From: Alphaproteobacteria bacterium
GTDB lineage: Bacteria; Pseudomonadota; Alphaproteobacteria; Rhodobacterales; Rhodobacteraceae
Assembly (NCBI GenBank): GCA_030425185.1
Contig: JAUIAU010000015.1
Span: 1 to 64,000 of the forward strand
Length of the DNA: 64,000 nt
Reading direction: 5' to 3'
Below are positions 53,679 through 62,747 of the stretch, in pieces (within the stretch, counting starts at the first letter, position 1; every line of letters starts with the position of its first letter). The notes beneath the pieces are model-generated. The model saw nothing but the letters and a program-made list of their open reading frames with translations. It had not been told where the DNA came from and ran no database searches. The translations under genes and the position numbers were made by a program.

Positions 53679-56213
53679 ATGAGTGACGACAGGGACCAAG
53701 ACCCGACCGCCGCACCGGGAGCCGAGCCGCGGCGCAGGCCGATCCGGATCGAGCGCACGCCCTATTCCGACGCGGGATCCGCGCCGCGCGCGGTGCCGCC
53801 GTCATCGCCCGGGCCGGAGAGTCGCCCGCCCATGCCGCCGCGCCAGCCGCCGCGTCTCGTGCCGCAGGATCCGGCGGTCGGGCCGCGTCCGCGCCGTGCC
53901 CCTGACCCCGTCCCTGAGACGCGCGCGCAGGCCGCGCGCGAGCCGGCGCTGTCCCAGGCCCGCGACGGGGCGCGGCGTCCGCCCCAGCCACCGACCGCGC
54001 CGCAAGCCGCCGTGCCGCGTCCTCAGGCCGGGCCGCCGCCCCAGCGCCGCACGCCACCGCCGCCGCCCTACGATACGCCGCCCCCGACCGAACGCGTCGG
54101 CGGCGGAGGCGGCAACGGTGGCGATGGAAATGGCACCGGCGGGTCGCTGCCTCCGGCCCTCGGCAAGGTCCTTGCCATGCTCGGGGCCGGTTGGCGGGTC
54201 CTGCGCCGGGTGCTCGGCTGGCTCGGCTGGCTGGTCTGGTCGCTGGCGTGGCGCGGGGCGGTGGTGGTCCTCGGCATCGTTGCGCTGGTCAGCGTCTACA
54301 ACATGTCCATGCTGCCGCCCGCGATGGAGCTTGCCGACGGGCGCGTGCGCGGGTCGGTCACGATGACCGACCGCAGCGGCGAGGTCTTTGCCTGGCGCGG
54401 GGACCAGTTCGGCGGGATCATCACGGCCGACAGCGTCAGCCCGCATCTGCGCAACGCGATCGTCGCGACGGAGGATCGTCGCTTCTATTCGCATTTCGGG
54501 GTCAGCCCGCGCGGCATCGCCAGCGCGATCCGGATCAACCTCAGCGAGGGGCGCGGCCCGCTGTCGGGCAACGGCGGCTCGACGATCACCCAGCAGGTCG
54601 CGAAGCTGCTCTGTCTCGGCAATGCCTACGATCCGACCTCGGGTCAGAGCGAGGCGGATTACGAGGCCGACTGCCGCGAAGGCTCGGTGTGGCGCAAGAT
54701 CCGCGAGGTGCCGTATGCCTTCGCGCTGGAGGCCCGCTACACCAAGAACGAGATCCTGACGATCTACCTGAACCGGGCCTATCTCGGGGCGGGCGCGCGC
54801 GGGTTCGAGGCCGCGAGCCGCCGCTACTTCAACAAGTCCGCCTCCGAGGTCACGCCTGCCGAAGCCGCGATGCTGGCGGGCCTGCTCGTCGCCCCCAGCC
54901 GGTTCGCGCCGACCAACGATCTCGGCCGGGCGCAGCGCCGGGCCGCGACCATCCTGCGGCTTATGCAGGAGCAGGGCTATCTCTCGGAACAGGAAGTCGC
55001 CTACGCGATGGCCAATCCCGCCGAACTCAGCGAGGCGGCGGAGGCCCGTGCGGGCGGATATTTCGCGGACTGGGTGATGGACACCGGGCCCTCCTTCCTG
55101 ACCCGCGACACAACCGAGGACGTGATCATCAAGACCACGCTCGACCAGCGGATCCAGACGGCCGCCGAGGACGCGCTGAAGGAAATCTTCGAGAGCAAGG
55201 TCCGCGAAGGGTCGGAGGCGCAGGCCGCCATCGTGGTGATGAGTTCCGACGGCGCCGTGCGCGCCATGGTCGGTGGGCGGCGCACCCGGGGCGCGGGACA
55301 GTTCAACCGGGCCACGCAGGCCCTGCGGCAGCCGGGATCGGCGTTCAAGCCCTTCGTCTATGCCGCAGCGCTCGATCTCGGCTGGCGCTACGACGACGTG
55401 ATCGAGGACGCCCCCTACACAATCGACGTGCCGGGTTCCGGCCCCTATTCGCCCCGCAACTACACCAACGAATTCCAGGGAACGGTGACCCTGACGCAGG
55501 CGCTGGCCCAGTCACTGAACATCCCCGCAGTCAAGCTGTCCGAGACCGTGGGCCGCGAGAATGTCCGCAAGGTCGCCACCGGCTTCGGGATCGACCGGGA
55601 ACTGGCCCTCGGCCCGGCGCTGGCGCTGGGCGTGTCGGAAGTGACCCTGCTGGAAATGACCGCCGCCTATGCCGGGATCCTGAACGGCGGGCGCCAGGTC
55701 ACGCCCTACGGCCTCGACGAACTGAGCATCCGCGGCGATGCCTCGCCGGTGATGACCCAGACCGGCGGCATGGGAGAGCGGATCATCAGCGAGGCCGCCG
55801 CGCGGGAACTGATCTGGATGATGCATCAGGCGGTCGAGACCGGAACCGGCCAGCGGGCGCGCCTCGACGGGCACGAGGTCGCCGGCAAGACCGGGACCAC
55901 GCAGAACGCCCGTGACGCCTGGTTCATCGGCTTCACGGCGGATTACGTCGCGGGCGTCTGGATGGGCTATGACGACAACACGCCGCTTCGGGGCGTGACC
56001 GGCGGCGGCCTGCCGGCCGAGATCTGGCACGAGGCGATGACTCGCATCGAGGGGGGCATGCGTCCTCTGCCGCTGCCGATGGAGGTGCCCCCGCCGCGGC
56101 AGGCCGCGCCGACCTCCGATCCGCGCGGGCCGAGCCCGGGCGCGGCGGCGCAATCCTCGGCGGAACGCATTCTTCTGGAAGTGCTCGGATCGATCCTCGG
56201 CGGGCGCAACTGA
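53679..56213 (+). CDS. Penicillin-binding protein 1A family, bifunctional
   Basis: Predicted 844 residues. A long proline/arginine-rich cytoplasmic tail (about 1-165) precedes one membrane helix (WRGAVVVLGIVALVSVYNM). The GT51 glycosyltransferase has catalytic E265 in ATEDRRFYSHFG and the ALEARYTKNEILTIYLNRAYLG block. The transpeptidase has S554 in RQPGSAFKPF, SLN in AQSLNIPAVKL, and the KTG triad in AGKTGTTQNARD. It polymerises and cross-links peptidoglycan. The tail is longer than usual and likely disordered. A coiled-coil membrane protein and an OmpA-like gene lie convergent. Confidence 0.94.
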   Translation: MSDDRDQDPTAAPGAEPRRRPIRIERTPYSDAGSAPRAVPPSSPGPESRPPMPPRQPPRLVPQDPAVGPRPRRAPDPVPETRAQAAREPALSQARDGARRPPQPPTAPQAAVPRPQAGPPPQRRTPPPPPYDTPPPTERVGGGGGNGGDGNGTGGSLPPALGKVLAMLGAGWRVLRRVLGWLGWLVWSLAWRGAVVVLGIVALVSVYNMSMLPPAMELADGRVRGSVTMTDRSGEVFAWRGDQFGGIITADSVSPHLRNAIVATEDRRFYSHFGVSPRGIASAIRINLSEGRGPLSGNGGSTITQQVAKLLCLGNAYDPTSGQSEADYEADCREGSVWRKIREVPYAFALEARYTKNEILTIYLNRAYLGAGARGFEAASRRYFNKSASEVTPAEAAMLAGLLVAPSRFAPTNDLGRAQRRAATILRLMQEQGYLSEQEVAYAMANPAELSEAAEARAGGYFADWVMDTGPSFLTRDTTEDVIIKTTLDQRIQTAAEDALKEIFESKVREGSEAQAAIVVMSSDGAVRAMVGGRRTRGAGQFNRATQALRQPGSAFKPFVYAAALDLGWRYDDVIEDAPYTIDVPGSGPYSPRNYTNEFQGTVTLTQALAQSLNIPAVKLSETVGRENVRKVATGFGIDRELALGPALALGVSEVTLLEMTAAYAGILNGGRQVTPYGLDELSIRGDASPVMTQTGGMGERIISEAAARELIWMMHQAVETGTGQRARLDGHEVAGKTGTTQNARDAWFIGFTADYVAGVWMGYDDNTPLRGVTGGGLPAEIWHEAMTRIEGGMRPLPLPMEVPPPRQAAPTSDPRGPSPGAAAQSSAERILLEVLGSILGGRN

Positions 56214-56231
56214 CGCGGGGCGCGCGCGCGC

Positions 56232-56561
56232 TCAGCCGCCCTGGTTCGTGCGCTCGATATAGGCCCGCAGTTCCTCGGCCTCGTGCCGCGCATCGCGCAG
56301 GCCTTCCATCGCGGCGGACAGCTCGGCCTCGGTCTGGGCCAGCTGGTTGGTCAGTTCTTCCTCGCGGTATTGCAGATAGGCGATGGCCTGATCCCGCGTC
56401 TCCTCGGCCTCGTGCAGCGCCTGCGCCATCTGGTCCAGTTCGCCGATATCCGCGTGGCTGACCCGCATGAACCGGTTCACCAGCCACGAGGTCGCCCAAC
56501 CGAGGCAGAAGGCGACGAAGAGAATGATCGCCGTGGCGATGACGAATTCGGTGCGGTTCAT
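56232..56561 (-). CDS. Membrane-anchored coiled-coil protein of unknown function
   Basis: Predicted 109 residues. One N-terminal membrane helix (IATAIILFVAFCLGWATSWL) and then a long acidic coiled coil (about 45-105; EAEETRDQAIAYLQYREEEL and following heptads). The start overlaps the stop of the large OmpA-like gene by 4 bp, so the two are coupled and may work together at the envelope. No enzymatic motif. Its topology is like small FtsB/FtsL- or ZapG-type bitopic proteins but no homology can be claimed. Confidence 0.8.
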   Translation of the reverse strand: MNRTEFVIATAIILFVAFCLGWATSWLVNRFMRVSHADIGELDQMAQALHEAEETRDQAIAYLQYREEELTNQLAQTEAELSAAMEGLRDARHEAEELRAYIERTNQGG

Positions 56562-58483
56562 TGGTCAGTCCCTGTTTCGGGGGCGTCTTCAGCCGGTGCC
56601 TCGCCCTCGGCGGCGGGTGTCTCGGTCTCCGGGGCCGGCTCGGTGGTGTCCGGCTCGTCGAGGACGATGCGGAACTCGATCCGACGGTTGGCCTCGCGGC
56701 CCTCTTCGGTGCCGTTGTCGGCGATCGGGTCGGCTTCGCCATAGCCCTTGGCGACGAGGTTCGATGTCAGCACCCGGCGATCCAGCAGGGCGGTCAGGAC
56801 CGCCTCGGCGCGCGACTGCGACAGGCCGAGGTTCATCTCTTCGCGCCCCTGGCTGTCGGTGTAGCCCGCAATCTCCATCCGGACGCTTTCGCAGGCGCGC
56901 AGGATGTCGGCGATGTCGTCGAGGATCGGTGCGGCACCGGCGGTGATCGTCGCCGAGCCCGGATCGAAGGTGATCTTCCGGTCGGCCTGCACAGCGTTGA
57001 CCTTGGTCGCGCATTCCTCCGGCGTCGGCAGCGCCGCGACCGGGTCGAGCGCCTCGTCGTAGCGGATGTCGAGTTGCAACTCCTCGGTGCCGCCCAGCTT
57101 GGCGGACAGGATGCGGGCGACCTCGGCATTCGCCTCGGCATTGCCGGTGACCCCGCGCAGCGAGATCACGTCCGGCTGCACGATCAGGGTGCCGTTTGCC
57201 AGTTGTCCCAGCGCTTCGAGGCCCGCGAGCACCCGGACCGGCCATGCGTCGGGCAGGCCGCCGTCTTCGGCCCGTGCCGCCGAATAGACGTCATCCGAGC
57301 CGAACAGCGACTGCGCGTAGCTGGTCACCGCGTTGCGCTGGACCTCGTCGGCCAGGCGGCCGCGCAACTGCACCAGGCCTTCGGGGCTGAGCGTCGCGAC
57401 GAATTCGGGAACCTCGTTCGCGGTGTTGGAATCGGTTTCCGGGGGCCGGGGCAGGACGGTCTTCAGCGAGAAGACATCCGGCAGGTCGGCCTCCAGTTCC
57501 CCGGCGACCCGATCGAACGTCACCTTGTCGAGGGTCTCGGTCCCGAGGAGCGACACGTCGGTGTCCGAGAAGGTGATGGTCCCCGCCCCCAGCTCCTTGA
57601 GGGCCGCAAGCCCGGTCTCGACGGCTTCGGCCCAGCGCGGCGACGGCGCCCCGAGACCGATGGTGCAGGTGATCTTGCCGGTCAGACCGGCTGCGTTGGC
57701 GGCGGCGAGGATGCGGGTCCGCGCCTCCTCGGTATCGGCGGAGCAGGCGTCGAACCGGGGTGTCCCGTCGACGATGGAAAAGCGCAGCGTGAAGGGCGCG
57801 ATGACCGGACGCGGCGCCGCGATGTCGAGCACCAGTCGCACGCCCTCGGGCGCGGCGCGGGTCAGGGCGGTTTCGATCCGCGTCTTCTCGGTCGGGCTGC
57901 GGGCCAGCGCCTCGACCGAGATCTGGTCCGCCGCCACCGAGATCTTCGAGCGGGGCAGGTCCCGCAGCGCCCCGAGGGCAAAGCTGAGGGCCGCTTCCCA
58001 ATGCTCGGGCACCGGGTGGTCGGCCGTCTCGAGCATGTCGGTGATCCGCGCGTTCTCGGTCAGGCCTTCGACGGCGTCGAGCACCCGACCCCGGCCGGTG
58101 GCAGCGGGAATCAGGCCGATCAGCTGGATGCCATCGCCGTTGCGCAGCATCTCGACCGAGAATTTCAGAGGCTCCAGCGCCGTCGTGTCCGTCACGCCCA
58201 TGCGGTCGATGATGCGGTCCGGGGCGATCTGGTCCCCGGCGAGCGAGACGGCGCGGAACCGGGTCGCTTCATCCGGGGCGGTGCCGGACAGGGTGACGAG
58301 AAGCCCGTCGGCACTGACGGTGACGAAATCGAACTCGGGGCTGGGCAGGGCGGCGTCGAGGTCGGCGACCGAGCGGCGTTCCACGACATTGGCCGCCACC
58401 CAGGCCGCACCGGCACACAGGCAGGCGGCGCCGGCAACGGCCGCGATCCGGATCAGGAGACCACTGACTTTCGGTTTTGCCAC
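56558..58483 (-). CDS. Large OmpA-like protein with repeated periplasmic domains
   Basis: Predicted 641 residues from GTG at 58483 (an in-frame ATG at 58546 would add 21 residues). One N-terminal hydrophobic anchor (IRIAAVAGAACLCAGAAWVA). The long middle (about 40-490) appears to contain several BON-like repeats (FDFVTVSADGLLVTLSGTAP is the first; VATLSPEGLVQLRGRLAD another). The C-terminus is an OmpA peptidoglycan-binding domain (ITFDPGSATITAGA, AGYTDSQGREEMNLGLSQ, ANRRIEFRIVLDE) and ends in an acidic Pro/Glu/Thr tail. Likely a periplasmic protein linking membrane to murein. Coupled to the downstream coiled-coil gene. Confidence 0.85.
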   Translation of the reverse strand: MAKPKVSGLLIRIAAVAGAACLCAGAAWVAANVVERRSVADLDAALPSPEFDFVTVSADGLLVTLSGTAPDEATRFRAVSLAGDQIAPDRIIDRMGVTDTTALEPLKFSVEMLRNGDGIQLIGLIPAATGRGRVLDAVEGLTENARITDMLETADHPVPEHWEAALSFALGALRDLPRSKISVAADQISVEALARSPTEKTRIETALTRAAPEGVRLVLDIAAPRPVIAPFTLRFSIVDGTPRFDACSADTEEARTRILAAANAAGLTGKITCTIGLGAPSPRWAEAVETGLAALKELGAGTITFSDTDVSLLGTETLDKVTFDRVAGELEADLPDVFSLKTVLPRPPETDSNTANEVPEFVATLSPEGLVQLRGRLADEVQRNAVTSYAQSLFGSDDVYSAARAEDGGLPDAWPVRVLAGLEALGQLANGTLIVQPDVISLRGVTGNAEANAEVARILSAKLGGTEELQLDIRYDEALDPVAALPTPEECATKVNAVQADRKITFDPGSATITAGAAPILDDIADILRACESVRMEIAGYTDSQGREEMNLGLSQSRAEAVLTALLDRRVLTSNLVAKGYGEADPIADNGTEEGREANRRIEFRIVLDEPDTTEPAPETETPAAEGEAPAEDAPETGTDQ

Positions 58484-58546
58484 GCCTTCTGTCCCTTGCC
58501 CCCCAGTCTGCCGCACCGTGTTAGCGCCGGGGGACGGGGGGTGCAA

Positions 58547-59524
58547 TCAGACCAGACAGGCTGCGGCAAGAAACAGCGCGGCCAGCAGCCCGGCATCCCG
58601 GTTCGAGCGGAACAGATGCAGGCAGACCTCGGGCGCGTCGATGTCGAGCTTGCGCAGTTGCCACGCGAGGTGCCAGCCCATGGCCCAGGCCGCGCCGAGA
58701 CCGAGCACGAGCGCCAGCGGATTGCCCAGCGGCAGCAGCGCCCAGAGCACGGCCCCCGCCAGCAGAAGCACGGTCGCCACCAGAAAGCGCATCAGCCAGC
58801 GCGGCGTGTTCGCGTCGAACAGCCGGGCCGTCGACTTCACCCCGATCAGCGCGTCGTCTTCCTTGTCCTGGTGTGCGTAGATCGTGTCGTAGAACAGCGT
58901 CCACGCGATCCCGGCAAGGTAGAGCAGCAGCGAGGGACCGCCGATCCGTCCCGTCTCGGCCGTGTAGGCGAGCAGCGCGCCCCAGTTGAACGCCAGCCCG
59001 AGGAAGACCTGCGGCCACCAGGTGAAGCGTTTGGCGAAGGGATAGACCGCCACCAGCGCCAGCGAGCCGATCCCCATCAGGATCGCGGGCAGGTTGAAGG
59101 TCAGCAGGATGCCGAAGGCGATCAGCGACTGCAGCACCATCCAGACGAGCGCGCCCTTCACGGTGACCTGCCCGGAGGGAATCGGGCGCGACCGGGTTCG
59201 CGCCACGCTGCCGTCGAAGTCGCGGTCGGTGATGTCGTTCCACGTGCAGCCCGCCCCCCGCATCAGGACCGCCCCGATGGCGCAGCCGACGACCAGCCAG
59301 AGCGTGCCGAGGTCCGGTCCGCCCGTCTCGGCCGCCCCCAGCGCGGCGCCCCACCAGCACGGCAGCAGCAGCAGCCATGTTCCGATCGGCCGGTCCGCGC
59401 GGCTGAGGCGCAGGTAGGGACGGCTCCACGCCGGGGCGCGGGTATCGACCCAGTTCCGCGACACTGCATCGGCGACAGCTCCCGCGACCGGGCTCCCGTC
59501 TGGCGTTCCGCTCTTGCTCGTCAT
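58547..59524 (-). CDS. ubiA: 4-hydroxybenzoate polyprenyltransferase
   Basis: Predicted 325 residues with nine membrane helices. The two Asp-rich motifs are visible: TWNDITDRDFDG (NDxxDxxxD) and YAHQDKEDD (DxxxD). RLSRADRPIGTWLLLLPCWW is a family opening. It adds the polyprenyl tail to 4-hydroxybenzoate in ubiquinone synthesis. ATG at 59524; only 12 bp separate this start from that of divergent rsmE. Confidence 0.95.
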   Translation of the reverse strand: MTSKSGTPDGSPVAGAVADAVSRNWVDTRAPAWSRPYLRLSRADRPIGTWLLLLPCWWGAALGAAETGGPDLGTLWLVVGCAIGAVLMRGAGCTWNDITDRDFDGSVARTRSRPIPSGQVTVKGALVWMVLQSLIAFGILLTFNLPAILMGIGSLALVAVYPFAKRFTWWPQVFLGLAFNWGALLAYTAETGRIGGPSLLLYLAGIAWTLFYDTIYAHQDKEDDALIGVKSTARLFDANTPRWLMRFLVATVLLLAGAVLWALLPLGNPLALVLGLGAAWAMGWHLAWQLRKLDIDAPEVCLHLFRSNRDAGLLAALFLAAACLV

Positions 59525-59536
59525 AGATACTGCCTC

Positions 59537-60262
59537 ATGGCCGCCCCGAAGATCAGGATGCATGTACCGGATGCCCTCCACAAAGGGCAAACGGTCCATC
59601 TGACCCGTGAACAATCCCACTATCTCTTCGGGGTGATGCGCCTCAACCCCGGCGATCCCGTCTATATCTTCAACGGGCGCGACGGAGAATGGCGCGCCGA
59701 GGTGATCGAGACCGGCCGCCGGGGCGGGATGCTGTCGGTGCGTGCGGCCTCCGGCCCGCAACAGTTGCCGCCGGACCTGTGGCTGCTGTTCGCCCCGATC
59801 AAGAAGGCCCGCACCGATTTCATCGTCGAGAAGGCGACCGAGATGGGCGCGGCCCGGATCCTTCCGGTCACCACAGAGTTCACCAACTCCGAGCGGATCA
59901 ACCGCGAGCGCCTGCAACAGCATGCTGTCGAGGCCGCCGAGCAATGCGGCGGCACCTACGTGCCCGACGTGGCCGACCTGGCCCGGCTCGACCGGCTTCT
60001 GGCCGACTGGCCGTCCGACCGCCGTCTGATGTTCTGCGACGAGGCCCTCGTGGGGGCCCGGACGTCGCTGATGTCCGCGCCTCCGGCCGCGAAATGGGCC
60101 GTGCTGATCGGACCGGAAGGCGGCTTTTCTGCCCCCGAGCGCGAACGCCTGAAATCCGCGCCCTTCGTCACGCCGGTCAGCCTCGGCCCGCGCATCCTGC
60201 GCGCGGACACAGCGGCGGTGGCGGCCCTGACCCTGTGGCAGTCGATGTTGGGCGACTGGTGA
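59537..60262 (+). CDS. rsmE: 16S rRNA (uracil(1498)-N3)-methyltransferase
   Basis: Predicted 241 residues. PUA-like N-terminal domain (REQSHYLFGVMRLNPGDPVY, FNGRDGEWRAEV) and SPOUT-class C-terminal methyltransferase with the knot motifs VLIGPEGGFSAPERE and SLGPRILRADTAAVAAL. It methylates U1498 of 16S rRNA. ATG at 59537 lies 12 bp from the divergent ubiA start, so the ribosome site is not a consensus one. A small membrane-protein gene follows with 4-bp overlap. Confidence 0.95.
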   Translation: MAAPKIRMHVPDALHKGQTVHLTREQSHYLFGVMRLNPGDPVYIFNGRDGEWRAEVIETGRRGGMLSVRAASGPQQLPPDLWLLFAPIKKARTDFIVEKATEMGAARILPVTTEFTNSERINRERLQQHAVEAAEQCGGTYVPDVADLARLDRLLADWPSDRRLMFCDEALVGARTSLMSAPPAAKWAVLIGPEGGFSAPERERLKSAPFVTPVSLGPRILRADTAAVAALTLWQSMLGDW

Positions 60263-60798
60263 GCGGCTTTCTCCGCCCCGAGGCGCTGGCCGCCCTGCGC
60301 CGCTGGTCCGAGGTCCTGGCCGGGCTGGTGCTGGCGGGCGTCTCGGCTCTGCTGCTGAGTGCGCCCGGTCCAGCGGTCCAGATCGTCGCGCTGGCGGGGC
60401 TGGTCGGCGGGGCGGCGCTGGCGCTGATCGGCTGGCGGCGGCTGCGGTTCCGGGGCCGCGAGCAGGCCCCGGGCGTCGTCAGCGTCGACGAAGGCGAGAT
60501 CCGCTACTTCGGCCCGGTGACCGGCGGGTCGGTCGCGCTGGGCGCGCTGACCGAGATTCGCCTGCGCCACGACGGGGCGCACCGTGTCTGGGTGCTGGTC
60601 GCGGGCGACGGCGGCTTGCTGACGATCCCGCATGGCGCGGTCGGGGCCGAGCAACTTTTCGATGCCTTTGCCAGCCTGCCGGGGCTCGGCGCCGAGCGCC
60701 TTCTGGCGCGCCTCGCGGCGGCTGGCCGCGCCGTGGATCAGGGCACAGAGACTGTGTGGCGGCGCACCACCGAGCGCGCCTTGACAGGGCCCCGTTGA
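60259..60798 (+). CDS. Hypothetical membrane protein
   Basis: Predicted 179 residues from GTG at 60259, overlapping the rsmE stop (GTGA). Two hydrophobic helices near the N-terminus (VLAGLVLAGVSALLLSA and IVALAGLVGGAALALIGW) are followed by a cytoplasmic domain with a PH-like feel (VVSVDEGEIRYFGPVTGG, LTEIRLRHDG). No known motif. The overlap and the following gshA gene suggest an rsmE-this-gshA transcript. Confidence 0.8.
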   Translation: MSGFLRPEALAALRRWSEVLAGLVLAGVSALLLSAPGPAVQIVALAGLVGGAALALIGWRRLRFRGREQAPGVVSVDEGEIRYFGPVTGGSVALGALTEIRLRHDGAHRVWVLVAGDGGLLTIPHGAVGAEQLFDAFASLPGLGAERLLARLAAAGRAVDQGTETVWRRTTERALTGPR

Positions 60799-60846
60799 AA
60801 CCTCAGTCCTGTCCTCCACGACAGGCGAGCACAGGAACACATCCCC

Positions 60847-62217
60847 ATGTCCATCCCGCAATCCGGTGGGGGTCCGATCGAGGATCACGCCCAGCTCGCG
60901 GCCTATCTCGCCTCCGGCTGCAAACCCAAAGATGACTGGCGCATCGGCACCGAGCACGAGAAGTTCGGCTACGTGAAGGCGGATCACGCGCCGCTGCCCT
61001 ATGCCGGACCCTGTTCCATCGAGGCGGTCCTCGAAGGTCTGCGCGACCGCTACGGCTGGGCCGAAGTGCGCGAGGGCGGGGCGCTGATCGGTCTGCAGAA
61101 GGACGGGGCGAATGTCAGCCTCGAACCGGGCGGCGCGCTGGAGCTGTCGGGGGCACCGCTGGAGACGATCCACCAGACCTGCGACGAGGTGAACGAACAC
61201 CTGCGCGAGGTCCGGGCCGTGGCCGACGACATCGGCGCGGGGTTCATCGGGCTTGGGGCTGCGCCGATCTGGACGCACGAGCAGATGCCGCTGATGCCGA
61301 AGGGCCGCTACAAGCTGATGGATGCCTACATGGATACCGTCGGCACCTCGGGCAAACAGATGATGCGGCGGACCTGCACGGTGCAGGTGAACCTCGACTT
61401 CGCCTCCGAGGCGGACATGGTGAAGAAGCTGCGGGTCGCGCTGGCGCTGCAACCGGTGGCGACCGCGCTTTTCGCCAACTCCCCGTTCTTCGAGGGCAAG
61501 CCCAACGGTCACAAGTCCTGGCGCAGCCGGGTCTGGCGGCATCTGGATGCGGCCCGGACCGGGATGCTGCCCTTCGTCTTCGAGGACGGCTTCGGGTTCG
61601 AGGCCTATGCCGAACATGCGCTCGATGTGCCGATGTATTTCGTCTACCGGGACGGCACGTACATCAACGCGCTGGGCCAGTCGTTCCGCGACTTCCTGAA
61701 GGGCGAGTTGCCCGCGCTGCCCGGTGAGAAGCCGACGCTCAGCGACTGGGCCGATCACCTGACCACGCTCTTCCCGGAAGCCCGCGTCAAGAAATACATC
61801 GAGATGCGCGGTGCGGACGGCGGTCCGTGGCGCAGGCTCTGCGCGCTGCCGGCGTTCTGGGTCGGCCTGATGTACGATCAGGGGGCGCTCGATGCGGCCT
61901 GGGACCTGGTGAAGGGCTGGGATGCCGAGACCCGCGAAGGTCTGCGGGTGGCGGCGTCGGTCGACGGGCTGGCGGCCGAGGTCAACGGCATCCGGATGAA
62001 CGACGTCGCCAGGCAGGCCGTTGCGCTGGCCGAGCAGGGACTGGCGGCCCGGGCCCGGCCCGGAGCCGGGGGGCTGATCCCGGACGAGACGCATTTCCTG
62101 AATGCGCTGAAGGAGAGCCTCGAGTCGGGGCAGACCCCGGCGGACGAGTTGCTGGCGCACTATGCCGGGGACTGGAACGGCGATCTGGACCGGATCTACG
62201 CCGAGTACAGCTACTGA
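60847..62217 (+). CDS. gshA: Glutamate-cysteine ligase
   Basis: Predicted 456 residues, plant/alphaproteobacterial type (GCS2). Blocks: IGTEHEKFGYVKADHAPLPY near the start, ISLEPGGALELSG-type VSLEPGGALELSGAPL, MRRTCTVQVNLDFASEADM, and a FRDFLKGELPALPG segment. It joins glutamate and cysteine in the first step of glutathione synthesis. ATG at 60847; a small CCTGTC/GACAGG hairpin at 60808-60825 is in the leader. The convergent DUF805 gene ends 4 bp downstream. Confidence 0.95.
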   Translation: MSIPQSGGGPIEDHAQLAAYLASGCKPKDDWRIGTEHEKFGYVKADHAPLPYAGPCSIEAVLEGLRDRYGWAEVREGGALIGLQKDGANVSLEPGGALELSGAPLETIHQTCDEVNEHLREVRAVADDIGAGFIGLGAAPIWTHEQMPLMPKGRYKLMDAYMDTVGTSGKQMMRRTCTVQVNLDFASEADMVKKLRVALALQPVATALFANSPFFEGKPNGHKSWRSRVWRHLDAARTGMLPFVFEDGFGFEAYAEHALDVPMYFVYRDGTYINALGQSFRDFLKGELPALPGEKPTLSDWADHLTTLFPEARVKKYIEMRGADGGPWRRLCALPAFWVGLMYDQGALDAAWDLVKGWDAETREGLRVAASVDGLAAEVNGIRMNDVARQAVALAEQGLAARARPGAGGLIPDETHFLNALKESLESGQTPADELLAHYAGDWNGDLDRIYAEYSY

Positions 62218-62221
62218 CGGA

Positions 62222-62683
62222 TCAGTCGTCGTCGCGGTCCACGCGCGGGATGTTCGAGCGGCTGTAGCTGTCGCGACGGTCCGCCGGGGCGTTCGGGCTG
62301 TTGGCGCCGCGGCCCGGGCCGGGGCCGAAGCGGTTGGGACCGTCGGTGCCGGGCTGGACGAAGAAATAGATCAGCACCAGGAAGCCCAGCACCGGGATCA
62401 GGACCAGAAGCAGCCACCAGCCGGATCGGTCGCTGTCGTGCAGGCGCCGGGCACCGACGGCAAGCGAGGGCAGGAAAACCGCCAGCGAGAACAGGCCCGC
62501 CAGAGGGCCGTTGCTGCCGCCCATACCCTCCACAGGGCCGAACATCGCGGTGTCGACGATCGACAGGCCAAGGCTGACGAGGATCGAGAACAGGAAGAAA
62601 TACCAGTATTCCGGGCGGCTGGCCCTTCCGGAGAAGGTGACGTAGTTGCGAAAGCAGGTCGCAACGGCGGTCTGGAAATTCAT
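62222..62683 (-). CDS. DUF805 domain membrane protein
   Basis: Predicted 153 residues. DUF805 signature: CFRNYVTFSGRASRPEYWYF at the start, ARRLHDSDRSGWWLLLVLIP in the middle. Three or four membrane helices, then a polar C-terminal tail rich in Asn, Arg and Asp (ending RVDRDDD). Function unknown. It is the second of two DUF805 genes in tandem; the other starts 649 bp upstream, with only 64 bp between the genes. Confidence 0.88.
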   Translation of the reverse strand: MNFQTAVATCFRNYVTFSGRASRPEYWYFFLFSILVSLGLSIVDTAMFGPVEGMGGSNGPLAGLFSLAVFLPSLAVGARRLHDSDRSGWWLLLVLIPVLGFLVLIYFFVQPGTDGPNRFGPGPGRGANSPNAPADRRDSYSRSNIPRVDRDDD

Positions 62684-62747
62684 GCGCGGGTCCCCCCTCG
62701 CCCGTGGGTGACGGGAGACTGCCAGAGCCCCGCAGACCTGTCGAGCG

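Noticed and set aside
60808-60825. CCTGTC/GACAGG hairpin before gshA as a terminator
   Set aside because: The stem is only 6 bp and there is no U-tract; it may be chance.
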